Shown: positions 42,172 to 52,042, numbered from the stretch's first letter. The stretch: DNA of 64,000 nucleotides from Pelagimonas sp. (GCA_025210455.1 JAOARQ010000049.1:20394-84393), one strand, 5' to 3'. Translations and numbers: made by a program. The notes: a model not told the origin generated them from the letters alone.

Positions 42172-42596
42172 TTGATCGAGACGATTTCGAAATCAAAGGT
42201 CAGCGCCTTGCCTGCCAGAGGGTGGTTTGCGTCAAGGGTGACTTCGGTGTCTGTCACGTCGATCACGGTGACCATGATGATTTCACCCGTGGGCGATTGC
42301 ATCTGCAGCTGTGTGCCCAGATCTAGCGGAATGTCAGCCGGGATTTCGGCGCGCGGAATGGCCTGACGGGCCTCTTCGTGGACGGGGCCATAGGCCTCTT
42401 CCGGGGCGATATCGACCTTTTTCTTTTCACCCACTTCCATGCCGGGCAGGGCCTTGTCGAGACCGGGAATGATCTGACCGGAACCCACTGTAAATTCAAG
42501 GGGATCGCGCCCCTCTGAGCTGTCGAAAACCGATCCGTCTTCGAGGGTGCCGGTGTAGTGAATGCGCACGGTGTCGCCGGATTTGACCTGCGTCAT
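42168..42596 (-). CDS. FKBP-type peptidyl-prolyl cis-trans isomerase, SlyD-like
   Basis: A 142 aa isomerase with an inserted chaperone flap. The start is MTQVKSGDTVRIHYTGTLEDG at 42596. FKBP core residues are FDSSEGRDPLEFTVGSGQIIPGLDKALPGM; the flap is IAPEEAYGPVHEEARQAIPRAEI. It ends NHPLAGKALTFDFEIVSIN. There is no His-rich metal tail as in E. coli SlyD. The stop TAG lies in the terminal repeat of element copy A, so the element marks the 3' boundary exactly. Confidence 0.93.
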   Translation of the reverse strand: MTQVKSGDTVRIHYTGTLEDGSVFDSSEGRDPLEFTVGSGQIIPGLDKALPGMEVGEKKKVDIAPEEAYGPVHEEARQAIPRAEIPADIPLDLGTQLQMQSPTGEIIMVTVIDVTDTEVTLDANHPLAGKALTFDFEIVSIN

Positions 42597-42745
42597 GAGA
42601 ATACCTGTTGTTTGGGGAAATGGATGAGGCCGGTGGTCTGTCGGATCCGGGTTCTCGGGGTGCGCTGCCTTTTTAGCGGTCAATCGGCCCCATTGCAAAC
42701 GCGGGCGCGGGGTGATCAGATCGGCGCAGGTTTACGGAGAGTTTT

Positions 42746-43573
42746 ATGCCCAAGTTTCAAACATCTGACGGGATTTCACTGCATTATGAGGATGAAGGCG
42801 AAGGGCTGCCTGTGCTGTGCCTGTCGGGGTTGACGCGCACGGTGGGGGACTTCGCCTATGTCGCGCCGCACCTTGAAGGGGTGCGCCTGATCCGCATGGA
42901 TTATCGCGGGCGGGGGCAGTCGGACTGGGCTGCGCATGAGACCTATACCATCCCGGTGGAAGGTCGCGATGCTGTTGAATTGCTTGATTTTCTGGGGATT
43001 GAACAGGCGGCGATCTTGGGAACATCGCGCGGTGGTCTGATCGCCATGGGGCTGGCCGCGACAGTGAAACAGCGGCTGCTGGGGGTGGCGCTGAACGATA
43101 TTGGGCCGGTGATTGATCCGGCGGGGTTGAAGGTGATTGAAGGCTATCTGGGGCGCAATCCCAGCTGGCAAACCCTTGAAGAAGCAGAAGAAAAGCGGGC
43201 GCAGGTGATGGCGGGGTTTGCCAATGTGCCGCAAAGCCGCTGGCGTGAAGAGGTCCGGCTGCATTACCGCGAAACCGAAGGCGGCCTGCAGATCACCTAT
43301 GACCCGAAACTGCGCGATGCGGTTTTGGGGGCTGGTGCGCAGCAAGTGCCTGATCTCTGGCCGTTTTTCGATGCTTTTGCGGGGTTGCCGCTATGCTGTA
43401 TTCGTGGGGAGAATTCAGATCTGCTGAGCGTGGAAACGCTGGCTGAGATGACGCACCGCCGCCCGGATATGATCGTGGCCGAGGTGGCGGATCGCGGCCA
43501 TGTGCCCTTTCTGGATGAGCTGGAATCCCTGACAGCGCTGCAGGCATGGCTGGGGATGTTGCGCCAATCGTAA
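42746..43573 (+). CDS. Alpha/beta hydrolase
   Basis: A 275 aa serine hydrolase-fold protein. Oxyanion region is LCLSGLTRT, nucleophile elbow GTSRGGLIAMG, acid near CIRGENSDLL and His in DRGHVPFLDE. The substrate is unknown; the sequence resembles the 3-oxoadipate enol-lactonase group in general fold only. The start ATG follows GGAGAG. It is divergent from the FKBP gene. Confidence 0.88.
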   Translation: MPKFQTSDGISLHYEDEGEGLPVLCLSGLTRTVGDFAYVAPHLEGVRLIRMDYRGRGQSDWAAHETYTIPVEGRDAVELLDFLGIEQAAILGTSRGGLIAMGLAATVKQRLLGVALNDIGPVIDPAGLKVIEGYLGRNPSWQTLEEAEEKRAQVMAGFANVPQSRWREEVRLHYRETEGGLQITYDPKLRDAVLGAGAQQVPDLWPFFDAFAGLPLCCIRGENSDLLSVETLAEMTHRRPDMIVAEVADRGHVPFLDELESLTALQAWLGMLRQS

Positions 43574-43588
43574 AGGGGGGAAACCCCG

Positions 43589-43643
43589 ATGCACAATCCA
43601 TGCACATCCTATGCACAAACCATGCGCATGGGATGTGACTGGC
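43589..43643 (+). repeat. Four to five direct repeats with 11-base period
   Basis: ATGCACAATCC, ATGCACATCCT, ATGCACAAACC and ATGCGCATGGG follow each other exactly, then a decayed ATGTGACTGGC. The 11-base step is one helical turn, so one face of the DNA carries the ATGCAC core each turn. It starts 16 bases after the hydrolase stop, at the boundary to AT-richer accessory DNA. Possible protein-binding array. Confidence 0.7.
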
Positions 43644-43861
43644 GCGTAGATCTTTATGCAGCGCACGTTTGGTAGGGTGCGATTAATCGCACCTTTTGGG
43701 GTGGTCTATGCAGGGAAGGTGAAGGAGCCAATTGATGTCTCCAACGCCGCCACATTTGATATACTAATTCTAGCAGTCAATAGATCGAGATAGAAATTTA
43801 CATGGACAATTGACCAAAGGGGCAAAGGTTCAGCCTGACCTATCTGTAAACGGGTGACCCA

Positions 43862-44689
43862 ATGAACGATAGTGAGCTGATGCGATTTCGGCTTGCTAAA
43901 CTGATTGGGAAGGACAGGTATCAATTGCAGGGGCCGCCGCTTGGGTTCGCGAAGCACAAAGGCAATCTCGTGCCTCACCATCGTCATTTGCAGGATTTGG
44001 CAGAGGATGAGATCGGTATTGAGTTCAACACTCGCGTGGACGGCAAGATGCGCGTCAGTTGGGTTTATTTCCTACAAAAGCTGGATATCAAACTTCTTCT
44101 GAATGTGATCACCACAATATACAAAGAGATGGTGAAGTTGGGCCGGCAAGGTGATTTTATTGCCGAGGTCAATCGCATCTTTCGCGAAGAAAACACTGCC
44201 TATGAAGTTGACGATGAAGGCGGCGTTCACCCTGTTGTCGATGCTGCTTTTGCCGTTGCAAGGCAAGCAGCTATTCGGGGCATGGCTGATCCGCGTTATG
44301 CGTTGTCCCGCCTGCGGGTGGAAGAGATTGATGCGGCGCTTACGCAATCGCCTCCGAACTATGTTGCGGCCATCCGAGCTGTTTTCGGGGCAACTGAAAA
44401 CCTGTTTAAGCTGATATTCAATACCCCGCGTCTAGACGTTGGGAGTGCTAAAACTCGCCTTTCACCTATGGTACAGGGGCACTATAAAAATGATGCTATT
44501 CTGCAAGGGTCAAGTGCGAAAGTCCTGAACTCTTTTTATAGCTGGATAGACGCGGCTCATCGCTATCACCATGAACAGGGTAAAGAAGACCCCAGCCAGC
44601 CCGATGAAGATCTCGCTATTGTCTTGATCTCGGAGGGGCTGGCGTTTTTGCGCTGGCTTGTAGGGGTCGACAAAAGCTGTGTGGCCTGA
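43862..44689 (+). CDS. Putative abortive-infection (Abi_C-like) protein
   Basis: A 275 aa protein. The N-terminal part is basic (RFRLAKLIGKDRYQLQ, GFAKHKGNLVPHHRHLQDLA). A central block (IFREENTAYEVDDEGGVHPVVD) is followed by a C-terminal helical region (AIRAVFGATENLFKLIF, LNSFYSWIDAAHRYHHEQGKEDPSQPDEDLAIVLISEGLAFLRWLV, quoted in parts). This layout resembles proteins with the C-terminal abortive-infection domain. The identification is from recall of the pattern, not a search. It is isolated, AT-richer than neighbours, and has no visible antitoxin. Confidence 0.5.
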   Translation: MNDSELMRFRLAKLIGKDRYQLQGPPLGFAKHKGNLVPHHRHLQDLAEDEIGIEFNTRVDGKMRVSWVYFLQKLDIKLLLNVITTIYKEMVKLGRQGDFIAEVNRIFREENTAYEVDDEGGVHPVVDAAFAVARQAAIRGMADPRYALSRLRVEEIDAALTQSPPNYVAAIRAVFGATENLFKLIFNTPRLDVGSAKTRLSPMVQGHYKNDAILQGSSAKVLNSFYSWIDAAHRYHHEQGKEDPSQPDEDLAIVLISEGLAFLRWLVGVDKSCVA

Positions 44690-44840
44690 GAGGGTTTTGC
44701 CTCTTGCGTTTCAACACCCTTTGCCGATGGTAATGATGTAAATCGTGGTATCTGACGGTGTCAGACCCGGATTTCTCTACGTTGGGATCGTAACCGATGA
44801 AACAGCGGTATGTGATTCTGACTTCAAAAGGGAGGTGGTG

Positions 44841-45137
44841 ATGAAACTGCGGTGTCCCTGTGGGGCGATGATCCCGGATGTGACCGATGCTGTGCCGCAT
44901 AAGGCGCATGTGATAGCTGATAAGCGCTGGTGGCGGTTTTGGGATGATATTGATGCCGCGCTTGAGGCGGCCGCGCAGGGGGCAGATCCGGTGCAATTGT
45001 CGATGCAGTTGCGGCAGGGGGTGGCTGCGCGGTTTCTTTGGGAATGTCGGGTGTGCGGGCGGATGTTGTTTGACGACCCGCCAGAGGCTGTACGCAGCTA
45101 CCAACCAGAGAAGGTGGGGCCGAGGGTGTTGAAGTGA
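44841..45137 (+). CDS. Small protein with paired Cys motifs, unknown
   Basis: A 98 aa protein. ATG 44841 follows GGAGGTGG; an upstream in-frame ATG at 44745 lacks a good ribosome site. CxCG near the N-terminus (LRCPCGAMIPD) and CxxCG (WECRVCGRMLFDD) together could form a zinc ribbon. The middle is helical (FWDDIDAALEAAAQGADPVQLSMQ). Composition is GC-rich, unlike the preceding gene. No function can be given. Confidence 0.65.
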   Translation: MKLRCPCGAMIPDVTDAVPHKAHVIADKRWWRFWDDIDAALEAAAQGADPVQLSMQLRQGVAARFLWECRVCGRMLFDDPPEAVRSYQPEKVGPRVLK

Positions 45138-45140
45138 GCC

Positions 45141-45325
45141 CTAATTCTGGGGCAGGGCGCGATAGCCTTTGACGATCATGCCAAGCCCGACGCTTGCCAG
45201 ACCAAACCCGCTGATCACATCGGCGCTGAGCCATCTGGAAGACACGCGCCGCACGGTGTGCATGGTCAGCAGCGAAATCGCATCCAGCGTTAGGAATATT
45301 GCGCTGTAAACACCGGGGGCGAGGC
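45141..45325 (-). pseudogene. 3' remnant of a LysE/RhtB-type exporter
   Basis: The minus strand reads GVYSAIFLTLDAISLLTMHTVRRVSSRWLSADVISGFGLASVGLGMIVKGYRALPQN and a stop at 45141, quoted as segments VISGFGLASVGLGMIVKGYR and ISLLTMHTVRRVSSRWLSAD. The last helix resembles the C-terminus of LysE-type transporters. Upstream of 45325 the similarity is lost and no start fits, so this is a truncated gene. Identification is tentative. Confidence 0.4.
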
Positions 45326-45765
45326 AATGCTATTCGACAGGGGTGGTGCGGCCCGCAGGCGTAGCCGAGGACACGGCCTTGTTTAATAGGATAGCCCGAG
45401 GGGGAGGGCGGCGCCCTCACCCTGATGGCCAGAGGCGTTTGGCTTGTCGAAATCCCGCTGGCCCACAAAGCCAGAGCGGCGGGGCCATCAGACCCGCCAC
45501 CGTTGCGGTCATTCGATTTTAGAGATTAAAACTACTGAATGCGGACAAAGGGTGTATTCGCTACGATTGCACCAATGTCAGCACCTGCGAAGCCGTTCAA
45601 AAAATGCTCACTTTTGGAATTGGTGACAAAAAAACCGATTGACGCCGTCAGAACCCCGTTCAAGCATTAATGTTCCTTTGTAGGCTTCTGAAACCTTCTA
45701 CCTTTGGCCAATACAAGGTAGAATACGCGACTAATTACAGCCCACAATAACTCGCAGGAAGCGTG
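45326..45765. other. Intergenic patch of mixed composition
   Basis: A GC-rich stretch (45326-45500) adjoins an AT-rich stretch (45515-45765). No gene, element ends or RNA structure recognised. The composition step at about 45510 may be a recombination joint. Confidence 0.4.
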
Positions 45766-46536
45766 ATGTTTGACGGAATCTTTGCCTGGCTATCGGAGAT
45801 CGACGGAAAGCTGTCGGTGTTCGTAGTGCCCCTTAATCCCCCCCAAACAGGCTTGGATTGGTCAACGATTTTTTCTGGAGTTGTTGGAGGTCTGGCTACT
45901 CTCTTTGCTGCATTCTCTGTCTTCTGGTTAGGTAATCGAAGTGAACAGAAAAAGAGAGAGGACGAAGATCTGAAGGCAGCTGCAGCGAACGCGCTATCTG
46001 GTTATTTCAAACTAGCCAAATGGTGCAACCTCATTGCAAATATCAATCTTCAAATCAACAAAAGCTATCAGGCCGCGAATGAACACGGCCTATCCTCAAG
46101 TGAAGCATTTGCCATTGTTGGGCCGTCTGCAGGCGTGTTCACCGAACCTGAACTGCTTAATGCAAGTGAGTTCAGTTTTCTTCTCACCAAAGAGAACTTT
46201 GAGATTGTTACAGACGTGGGTCTGGTTGAAGATCGTGCAATCAACTTGCATCGTCTTTTCCAGCAATACTCGGCACTGCATATCGAGCTTCAATTGTGGC
46301 TTGATGCTATTCCAGGGTTTAATCGTAAACTTGATGGACCCATCGCAAAAGACCAGATCCCAGATGATTACCAGGATAGATTTGACTACAGGGCCGCGCA
46401 GCTTAATCAAATCATCGGTGGTATAGTAGAGGCCTTGGAGGAGGACATGCCATTCTCAACCAAAACGACCCAAAAGTTTATTCTGGCCGCGCATGAACGC
46501 TACAAACCTTACTTCCCCAAGATAGACTTTGGATGA
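45766..46536 (+). CDS. Membrane-anchored protein of unknown function
   Basis: A 256 aa protein (ATG 45766; another ATG lies one codon upstream). One membrane helix is at about residues 36-55 (IFSGVVGGLATLFAAFSVFW), followed by EQKKREDEDLK and a long soluble, mostly helical domain. No known motif. The gene is AT-rich compared with the chromosome around it and stands alone, which suggests acquisition. Confidence 0.7.
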   Translation: MFDGIFAWLSEIDGKLSVFVVPLNPPQTGLDWSTIFSGVVGGLATLFAAFSVFWLGNRSEQKKREDEDLKAAAANALSGYFKLAKWCNLIANINLQINKSYQAANEHGLSSSEAFAIVGPSAGVFTEPELLNASEFSFLLTKENFEIVTDVGLVEDRAINLHRLFQQYSALHIELQLWLDAIPGFNRKLDGPIAKDQIPDDYQDRFDYRAAQLNQIIGGIVEALEEDMPFSTKTTQKFILAAHERYKPYFPKIDFG

Positions 46537-46903
46537 GATCTGTCAGACATTCGCTGCAGAGCAGAGGGTCAGTAATGTGGGCTGATATTGTTGAAAGCTC
46601 GAAAATCCGGGAGGCCCCGATGTTCTGCGAACGAGCACTCAATCCGAAAAGTCCATTGCTGATACCGATGACAAGCATTTCGGGGACCACTGGTGGACAG
46701 TGCCAGATTTTGGCCGACCCCTCAGCCGAAAACACCCGCAGGCCTTGTCTGGTCAATTTCTGACTCGAGTTCACGCAAATTGGGAGTTTTTCAACAATAT
46801 CGGCTCAACCTCGCCATTCGTTGCGCTCTGAGCTAAGGACAATATTTCTCAAAAGGTAAAACTATCGATCCTCCCACATTTCAAAGGGGGCGAACAGAGC
46901 GCC
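46537..46903. other. Intergenic between accessory gene and truB
   Basis: About 370 bases. Short frames exist on both strands but none has a convincing start or motif. It closes the accessory patch. Confidence 0.4.
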
Positions 46904-47815
46904 TTAGTCGGCCCGTACAAACACCCGGTTGGGGTGCAACTCGCCGCCTTTGAAGATGCCCACGGCGATGGGTTCGCCATCCAGTGAGGCCCAGGCTTCG
47001 TCGCCGTATTCGACATCTTTGGCAAAGACCATGCCGGGATTGCCGTTGCGCAGGCGGGTGGCGCCTTCGGCGGTGGTGTGCAGTTCGGGCAGGTCGGCCA
47101 GACCGTCTTGCAGCGGGCGCAGGTGGCTGTCGATTTCGGGGGTTTTGGCGAGGGCGTCGATCTGGTCGATGGTCAGCCCCTCTTCGGCATCGAAAGGACC
47201 CGACCAGATGCGGCGCAATTCGCGCACATGGCCGTAACAGCCCAGAGCCTGCCCCAGATCGCGCGCGATTGAACGCACATAGCCGCCTTTGCCGCAGGTC
47301 ATTTCCAGTGTGACGTGATCCGCGTCTTCGCGATCAATCAGCAGCAGTTCTTCGACCCAGAGCGGGCGGGCGGCCAGCTCCATTTCTTCGCCATCACGGG
47401 CGCGTTTATAGGCGCGTTCGCCGTCGATTTTCACGGCGGAAAACTGCGGGGGCACCTGCATGATGTCGCCGATGAACTGGCCCAGCGCCTCTTTGATGTC
47501 GTCATCGCTGGGGCGGCTGTCAGAGGATTTGATCACCTCGCCTTCGGCGTCATCGGTATTGGTGGCCTGCCCCAGTCGCACGGTGAAGGTATAGGCCTTA
47601 AGCGCGTCGGTGATATAGGGGACGGTTTTGGTGGCCTCGCCCAGAGCCACGGCGAGAACGCCGGTGGCATCGGGATCAAGGGTGCCCGCATGGCCTGCCT
47701 TTTTGGCATCAAAAGCCCAGCGGACTTTGTTGACGACAGAGGTGGATGTCATGCCTGCTGGTTTGTCCACGACCAGCCAACCGGAAATATCACGACCTTT
47801 GCGCTTGCGTCCCAT
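46904..47815 (-). CDS. truB: tRNA pseudouridine-55 synthase
   Basis: A 303 aa enzyme that makes pseudouridine 55 in tRNA T loops. The start [24 protein letters not shown] at 47815 is preferred over an ATG 13 codons upstream. Catalytic Asp is in [16 protein letters not shown]. The RNA-binding blocks [16 protein letters not shown] and [19 protein letters not shown] and the C-terminal TruB domain are intact. rbfA/rpsO neighbours are not in view. Confidence 0.95.
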   Translation of the reverse strand: MGRKRKGRDISGWLVVDKPAGMTSTSVVNKVRWAFDAKKAGHAGTLDPDATGVLAVALGEATKTVPYITDALKAYTFTVRLGQATNTDDAEGEVIKSSDSRPSDDDIKEALGQFIGDIMQVPPQFSAVKIDGERAYKRARDGEEMELAARPLWVEELLLIDREDADHVTLEMTCGKGGYVRSIARDLGQALGCYGHVRELRRIWSGPFDAEEGLTIDQIDALAKTPEIDSHLRPLQDGLADLPELHTTAEGATRLRNGNPGMVFAKDVEYGDEAWASLDGEPIAVGIFKGGELHPNRVFVRAD

Positions 47816-47869
47816 GCCTATCCTCATGTGTGGGTAAGGCGCGCGGGGTAGCAAGGGACGGGCGGTCTG

Positions 47870-48109
47870 TCAATTCTGCCCTGGAAAATTCTGTGTGGCG
47901 CTTAATCGAGAATACCCGTGGAGGTTTCCAGCATTTCGTCGACGCCCGGAGCACCGATCCCCCCCAGATAGACTGCACCGGGCGGGGCGAGAAACATCAC
48001 CGGTGGGAGAGGAGAAGGTGAAGTAGCCGACGGTGTTGGCATTGGAGTATGTTGTCGGACCGGGGCCGGTCAGCGCGGCCAGTGTCAGGCCTGTGGGGAT
48101 CCGTTTCAT
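47870..48109 (-). pseudogene. Decayed small exported protein downstream of the barrel pseudogene
   Basis: A start at 48109 (MKRIPTGLTLAALTGPGPTTYSN) lies 11 bases after the stop of the decayed barrel gene. The other frames continue more sensibly as GIGAPGVDEMLETSTGILD before a stop near 47900. The reading frame seems broken around 47965. Original identity unknown. Confidence 0.35.
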
Positions 48110-48120
48110 TTGCGTCCCTT

Positions 48121-48917
48121 TCAGTAATCAAAGCCGATTTTCAGTGCGATCTTTCTATCACCGGACAAGGGGCCAAGACCCGATCTGCCGTGCACAGACA
48201 GGGACATATCCCCAACCCGATGAGTAATCCCAAAGTTGGCGAAACCGCCTGTGCGCACCAGATGTTCGCTGAAGCGGTCGCTGGATTTGAGCGCTCTGAT
48301 CCGCAGTGTCAGAACGGTTTTATCCCCGATCTGATGCCCACAAAGGGCTGATATCTTGGTCGTGCTGCGGGTGTCTTTGAACCTGGTGCCAAAATTGTGG
48401 TCGATCCTGGTGATCGCGTGGTTCAGCGCCGCATAGTGTTAGGATCTGGGGTTCTGGCGCATCAGCCGCTGCTGGCCAAAGCTGAGCGTGCGGGCGTTGC
48501 CGTTGCTGCTGGCCGGGCCGGTGCCATTGTCAAAGACTTTGGCGTTGTCTGCAGCGGCAAACGCGCGTGTGGCCAGCGTATAAGCCCCTGTGCGATAGGT
48601 CAGCTCCAGCCCCGCGCCTCTGATTGTGGCATCAGATTTGCCGAAGGGATTGCGCGCATCCAGTGCTGAGGACAGCAGATAAACGCCGCCTTAGGTTCTT
48701 GCGCCCAGAAGGCGGGAATGGCGCAGCACATGAGTGGTGCGTTCGCGTTTGCGCTTTTTCGCGGTGCTTTGCGTTGTGGCGTGGCGGATCTCTTAGGACA
48801 GAGACTGGCGATTGAGGGGCTTGCAGATTGCGCAACGGCGGTGTTGGCGATCCGCGCCCCGGTCAGAGCCCCTGCGAAATGGGTCAGTAACGGGCGGCCT
48901 TTGGAGATGGGGCGCAT
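48121..48917 (-). pseudogene. Decayed outer-membrane beta-barrel protein gene
   Basis: The minus strand begins MRPISKGRPLLTHFAGALTG at 48917. Meaningful peptide continues in several frames: TYRTGAYTLATRAFAAADNAK, NARTLSFGQQRLMRQNPRS then a stop, then HYAALNHAITRIDHNFGTRF, and last DRKIALKIGFDY with a stop at 48121. Alternating strand pattern and the terminal Tyr fit an outer membrane barrel. At least one in-frame stop and several frameshifts disable it. Confidence 0.55.
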
Positions 48918-49005
48918 CTGAAGCTCCCTTGGTGTTTCATCAAGGGGAAGGCCGAGAGTTGTGTTGAGGAGTGATGAAATCCAATCAGGCGGATTTTCGT
49001 CGCAG

Positions 49006-49034
49006 CAAAAAGCCGCCCCGGTTGGGGGCGGCTT
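49006..49034 (-). terminator. metG terminator
   Basis: AAGCCGCCCC (49010-49019) and GGGGCGGCTT (49025-49034) form a stem. On the minus strand it is followed by TTTTGCTGCG. It lies 10 bases after the metG stop. Confidence 0.85.
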
Positions 49035-49043
49035 GGCCGGGTT

Positions 49044-50756
49044 TTAGTCGCGGGTGCCGGCGAAGCGGTCCTGCCACTCTTCGCGTTCCGCGTCGGTGAT
49101 CTTGCGGAAGGTCACATCGGGCACGGTGAAGGCGTGGCCTTCGGGCAGGATGTTCAGTGCCGCTGCCACATCGGTGGGCCAGCTTTCATCATCCGACTGC
49201 ATGGCTTGGCGCAGATCTTTGGCCGCGTCGGGAATGAAGGGGGCCGAGATGACCGCGTAGAGACGGATCAGGTTCAGCGCCAGACCGATCTGCATCGCCG
49301 CCTGTTCCGGGTCGGTTTTGAAGGTCGACCAGGGGGCCACCTCTTGCAGGTATTCATTGCCCAGAACCCAGGTCGCGCGCAGGGATGCGGCGGCTTTGCG
49401 GATCTCGACGGCCTCCATATGGGTTTCGTATTCGCGGATCTTGGCGGTCAGATCGGCCACCAGCTGTGCCTCTCGGTCGCCACGGGCAGCGCCTGCGGGC
49501 ACGGCTTCGGAGAATTTGGAGCGGCAGAATTTGGTCACGCGGCTGGCAAAGTTGCCCAGCACGTCGGCCAGATCCTTGTTAACGCCCTGCTGGAAGCTGT
49601 CCCATGTGAATTCGGAATCGCTGCTTTCGGGCACATTGGACAGCAGCCACCAGCGCCAGTAATCAGAGGGCAGGATTTCCAACGCCTGATCCATGAAGAC
49701 GCCGCGCCCACGCGAGGTGCTGAACTGGCCACCGTCATAATTCAGGTAGTTGAAGGACTTGATGTAATCCACGAGCTTCCAGGGTTCGTTTGATCCCAGA
49801 ATGGTCGAGGGGAAGCTGAGGGTGTGGAATGGCACGTTATCCTTGCCCATGAACTGGGTGTAGGTCACGTCATCCGCGCCTTTGTCAGTGCGCCACCAGC
49901 GTTCCCAATCGGTGCCTTTGCCCGCATCGACCCATTCCTGCGCGCAGGCGATATATTCGATGGGTGCGTCAAACCAGACGTAGAACACTTTGCCTTCCAT
50001 GCCGGGCCAGGGTTCATCACCTTTTTGCACCGGCACACCCCAGTCAAGGTCACGGGTGATGCCGCGATCTTGCAACCCATCGCCATCGTGCAGCCATTTT
50101 TTGGCAATCGAGGTGGTCAGGACAGGCCAGTCTTTCTTGCTGTCGATCCAGGCATCCAGTTGGTCTTTCATCTTGGACTGGCGCAGATAGAGGTGCTTGG
50201 TCTCGCGCATTTCCAGATCGGTTGAGCCGGAAATTGTCGAACGCGGGTTGATCAGATCAACCGGGTCCAGCTGTTTGGTGCAATTGTCGCACTGATCGCC
50301 GCGCGCATCTTCGAACCCGCAGTTGGGGCAGGTGCCTTCGATGTAGCGATCAGGCAGATAGCGGCCATCGGCGTGGGAATACATCTGGGTTTCAGAGACT
50401 TCTGCGATCAGGCCCTCGTCGTCCAGCACCTTGGCGAAATGCTGGGTGAGCTTTTTGTTCTGATCAGAAGAAGAGCGGCCGAAGTGATCAAACGACAGGC
50501 GGAAGCCCTTGGCGATCTCGGCCTGCACCGCGTGCATTTCGGCGCAGTACTCCGCGACCGGTTTGCCCGCTTTGGCGGCGGCCAGTTCGGCGGGGGTGCC
50601 GTGTTCGTCGGTCGAGCACAGGAACATCACCTCATGGCCACGCGCGCGCAGGTAGCGAGCGTAGAGGTCTGCGGGCAGCTGCGAGCCCACAAGATTGCCG
50701 AGGTGTTTGATCCCGTTGATATACGGGATGGCGGAGGTGATCAGATGCCGTGCCAT
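49044..50756 (-). CDS. metG: Methionyl-tRNA synthetase
   Basis: A 570 aa class I synthetase. The HIGH-type motif is [16 protein letters not shown], the zinc knuckle [17 protein letters not shown] (four Cys), and [10 protein letters not shown] the tRNA/Met pocket. The KMSKS loop reads QFSTSRGRG, where the usual first Lys is Gln. There is no C-terminal tRNA-binding (Trbp111) domain, which fits the shorter alphaproteobacterial type. Start [15 protein letters not shown] at 50756 is unambiguous. Confidence 0.96.
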   Translation of the reverse strand: MARHLITSAIPYINGIKHLGNLVGSQLPADLYARYLRARGHEVMFLCSTDEHGTPAELAAAKAGKPVAEYCAEMHAVQAEIAKGFRLSFDHFGRSSSDQNKKLTQHFAKVLDDEGLIAEVSETQMYSHADGRYLPDRYIEGTCPNCGFEDARGDQCDNCTKQLDPVDLINPRSTISGSTDLEMRETKHLYLRQSKMKDQLDAWIDSKKDWPVLTTSIAKKWLHDGDGLQDRGITRDLDWGVPVQKGDEPWPGMEGKVFYVWFDAPIEYIACAQEWVDAGKGTDWERWWRTDKGADDVTYTQFMGKDNVPFHTLSFPSTILGSNEPWKLVDYIKSFNYLNYDGGQFSTSRGRGVFMDQALEILPSDYWRWWLLSNVPESSDSEFTWDSFQQGVNKDLADVLGNFASRVTKFCRSKFSEAVPAGAARGDREAQLVADLTAKIREYETHMEAVEIRKAAASLRATWVLGNEYLQEVAPWSTFKTDPEQAAMQIGLALNLIRLYAVISAPFIPDAAKDLRQAMQSDDESWPTDVAAALNILPEGHAFTVPDVTFRKITDAEREEWQDRFAGTRD

Positions 50757-50818
50757 ATGTCGTGTCCCTTGCGGTTTGGGCCGGGTTTAACGGAAGGGCG
50801 GGGCGAGGGGAATAGGGA

Positions 50819-52042
50819 TTACCGTTCTTCGCGGCTCTTGCGCATCAGGCGGCCAATTACGAAAGAGGTGCGGGGGGCGTAGACGTAGCGGGTGCGGTCT
50901 TCGGAGGTGGGGCGTGCGCGGGTGCGGATCAGGCCGAAGAGGATCAGCCCTGCGTGGCCCACCGCGATCATGGCAAAGAGGGCCGGGGGGCCGTAAGCGT
51001 CGATCAGGCGCGAGGCGATCCAGGGGGCGGCGATCGCCCCCACGGCATACCAGAACATCAGTGCCGCAGAGAGTTCGACCCGTTCAGAGGTCACGGCGAA
51101 ATCATGGGCGTGAGCCGAGGCGACCGAAAAGATCGGGAAGCTGGTCAGGCCGAAAACGGCGGCGGTCAGCATGATGCCTATGGTGGGCAGGTCTTGGACA
51201 GTGGCGGTAAAGAGGCAGCTGATGATCGCGGCCACTGACAGCCAGATCAGCACGGCGCGGCGGTCGAATTTATCGGCCAGCCAGCCCACCGGGAATTGCG
51301 AAAGCGCGCCGCCAGCCACAAAGGCCGCGAGGAAGATCGCGATTTGATGCGTTTCCAGGCCCACTTCGGCGCCGTAGATGGGGCCAACCATACGGAACGA
51401 GGCCGAGGACAGCGCGGCGACCAGCACCCCGGCGACCGCAAGCGGCGACCGTTGCCAGGCCAGCTTGGGCGACAGGCGGGGTGCGCTGGGCGTGGCGGGC
51501 TGCGGCGAGGTGGTCAGGGTCAGCGGCAAAAGCGCGGCGCAGCAGATCAGCGCGATGGCGGTGTAAGATGTGTAATGCGCGGCGGGCAGCACCGAGATCA
51601 TCAGCTGCGCCGCCAGAGAGGCGCTCATGTCGGCGACGCGGTACAGCCCCATGGCGCGGCCGCGATTGGCATTGGTCAGCTTGGCCTGAAGCCAGGCTTC
51701 GACAACGGTGTAGCAGCCGGCGATACAGACCCCCTGCGCCACCCGTAACCCCATCCAGATATTGGGGTTTTCCGTCAGGATATGGCCCAGGATGCCAATG
51801 GTGCCAAGGGCGGTGAAGGCGGCGAAGGCGCGCGAATGGCCCACGGATCCCATCAGGCGCGGCGCCCACCAGCAGCCCACAAAGAACCCGGCGAAATGCG
51901 CCGACCCCAGCAAACCGATTTGCGTGGTGGTAAAGCCGATCTCAATCCCGGACAGCGCATCCAGAGGCCCCACCGTGCCAGAGGACAGTTGCAGCAGAAT
52001 GACCGACAAAAACAGGGCCGCGAAAGAGAGGATCATGCGCAT
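50819..52042 (-). CDS. MFS transporter
   Basis: A 407 aa transporter with twelve predicted membrane helices. The loop 2-3 motif is WWAPRLMGSVGHSRAF, and the second-half motif A is WLADKFDRRAVLIWLS. It resembles the YcaD-type group of the MFS (unknown sugar or drug substrate). It lies 62 bases upstream of metG on the same strand, between metG and an element remnant. Confidence 0.88.
   Translation of the reverse strand: MRMILSFAALFLSVILLQLSSGTVGPLDALSGIEIGFTTTQIGLLGSAHFAGFFVGCWWAPRLMGSVGHSRAFAAFTALGTIGILGHILTENPNIWMGLRVAQGVCIAGCYTVVEAWLQAKLTNANRGRAMGLYRVADMSASLAAQLMISVLPAAHYTSYTAIALICCAALLPLTLTTSPQPATPSAPRLSPKLAWQRSPLAVAGVLVAALSSASFRMVGPIYGAEVGLETHQIAIFLAAFVAGGALSQFPVGWLADKFDRRAVLIWLSVAAIISCLFTATVQDLPTIGIMLTAAVFGLTSFPIFSVASAHAHDFAVTSERVELSAALMFWYAVGAIAAPWIASRLIDAYGPPALFAMIAVGHAGLILFGLIRTRARPTSEDRTRYVYAPRTSFVIGRLMRKSREER

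Noticed and set aside
43589..43643. CRISPR array
   Set aside because: Repeats of 11 bases without spacers do not form a CRISPR; no cas genes are present.
45345..45500. GC-rich block resembling a dispersed repeat
   Set aside because: No second copy in the window and no inverted ends, so it cannot be supported as a repeat.
46478..46774. Minus-strand frame overlapping the end of the orphan membrane gene
   Set aside because: It overlaps a better supported gene and carries no family signature.
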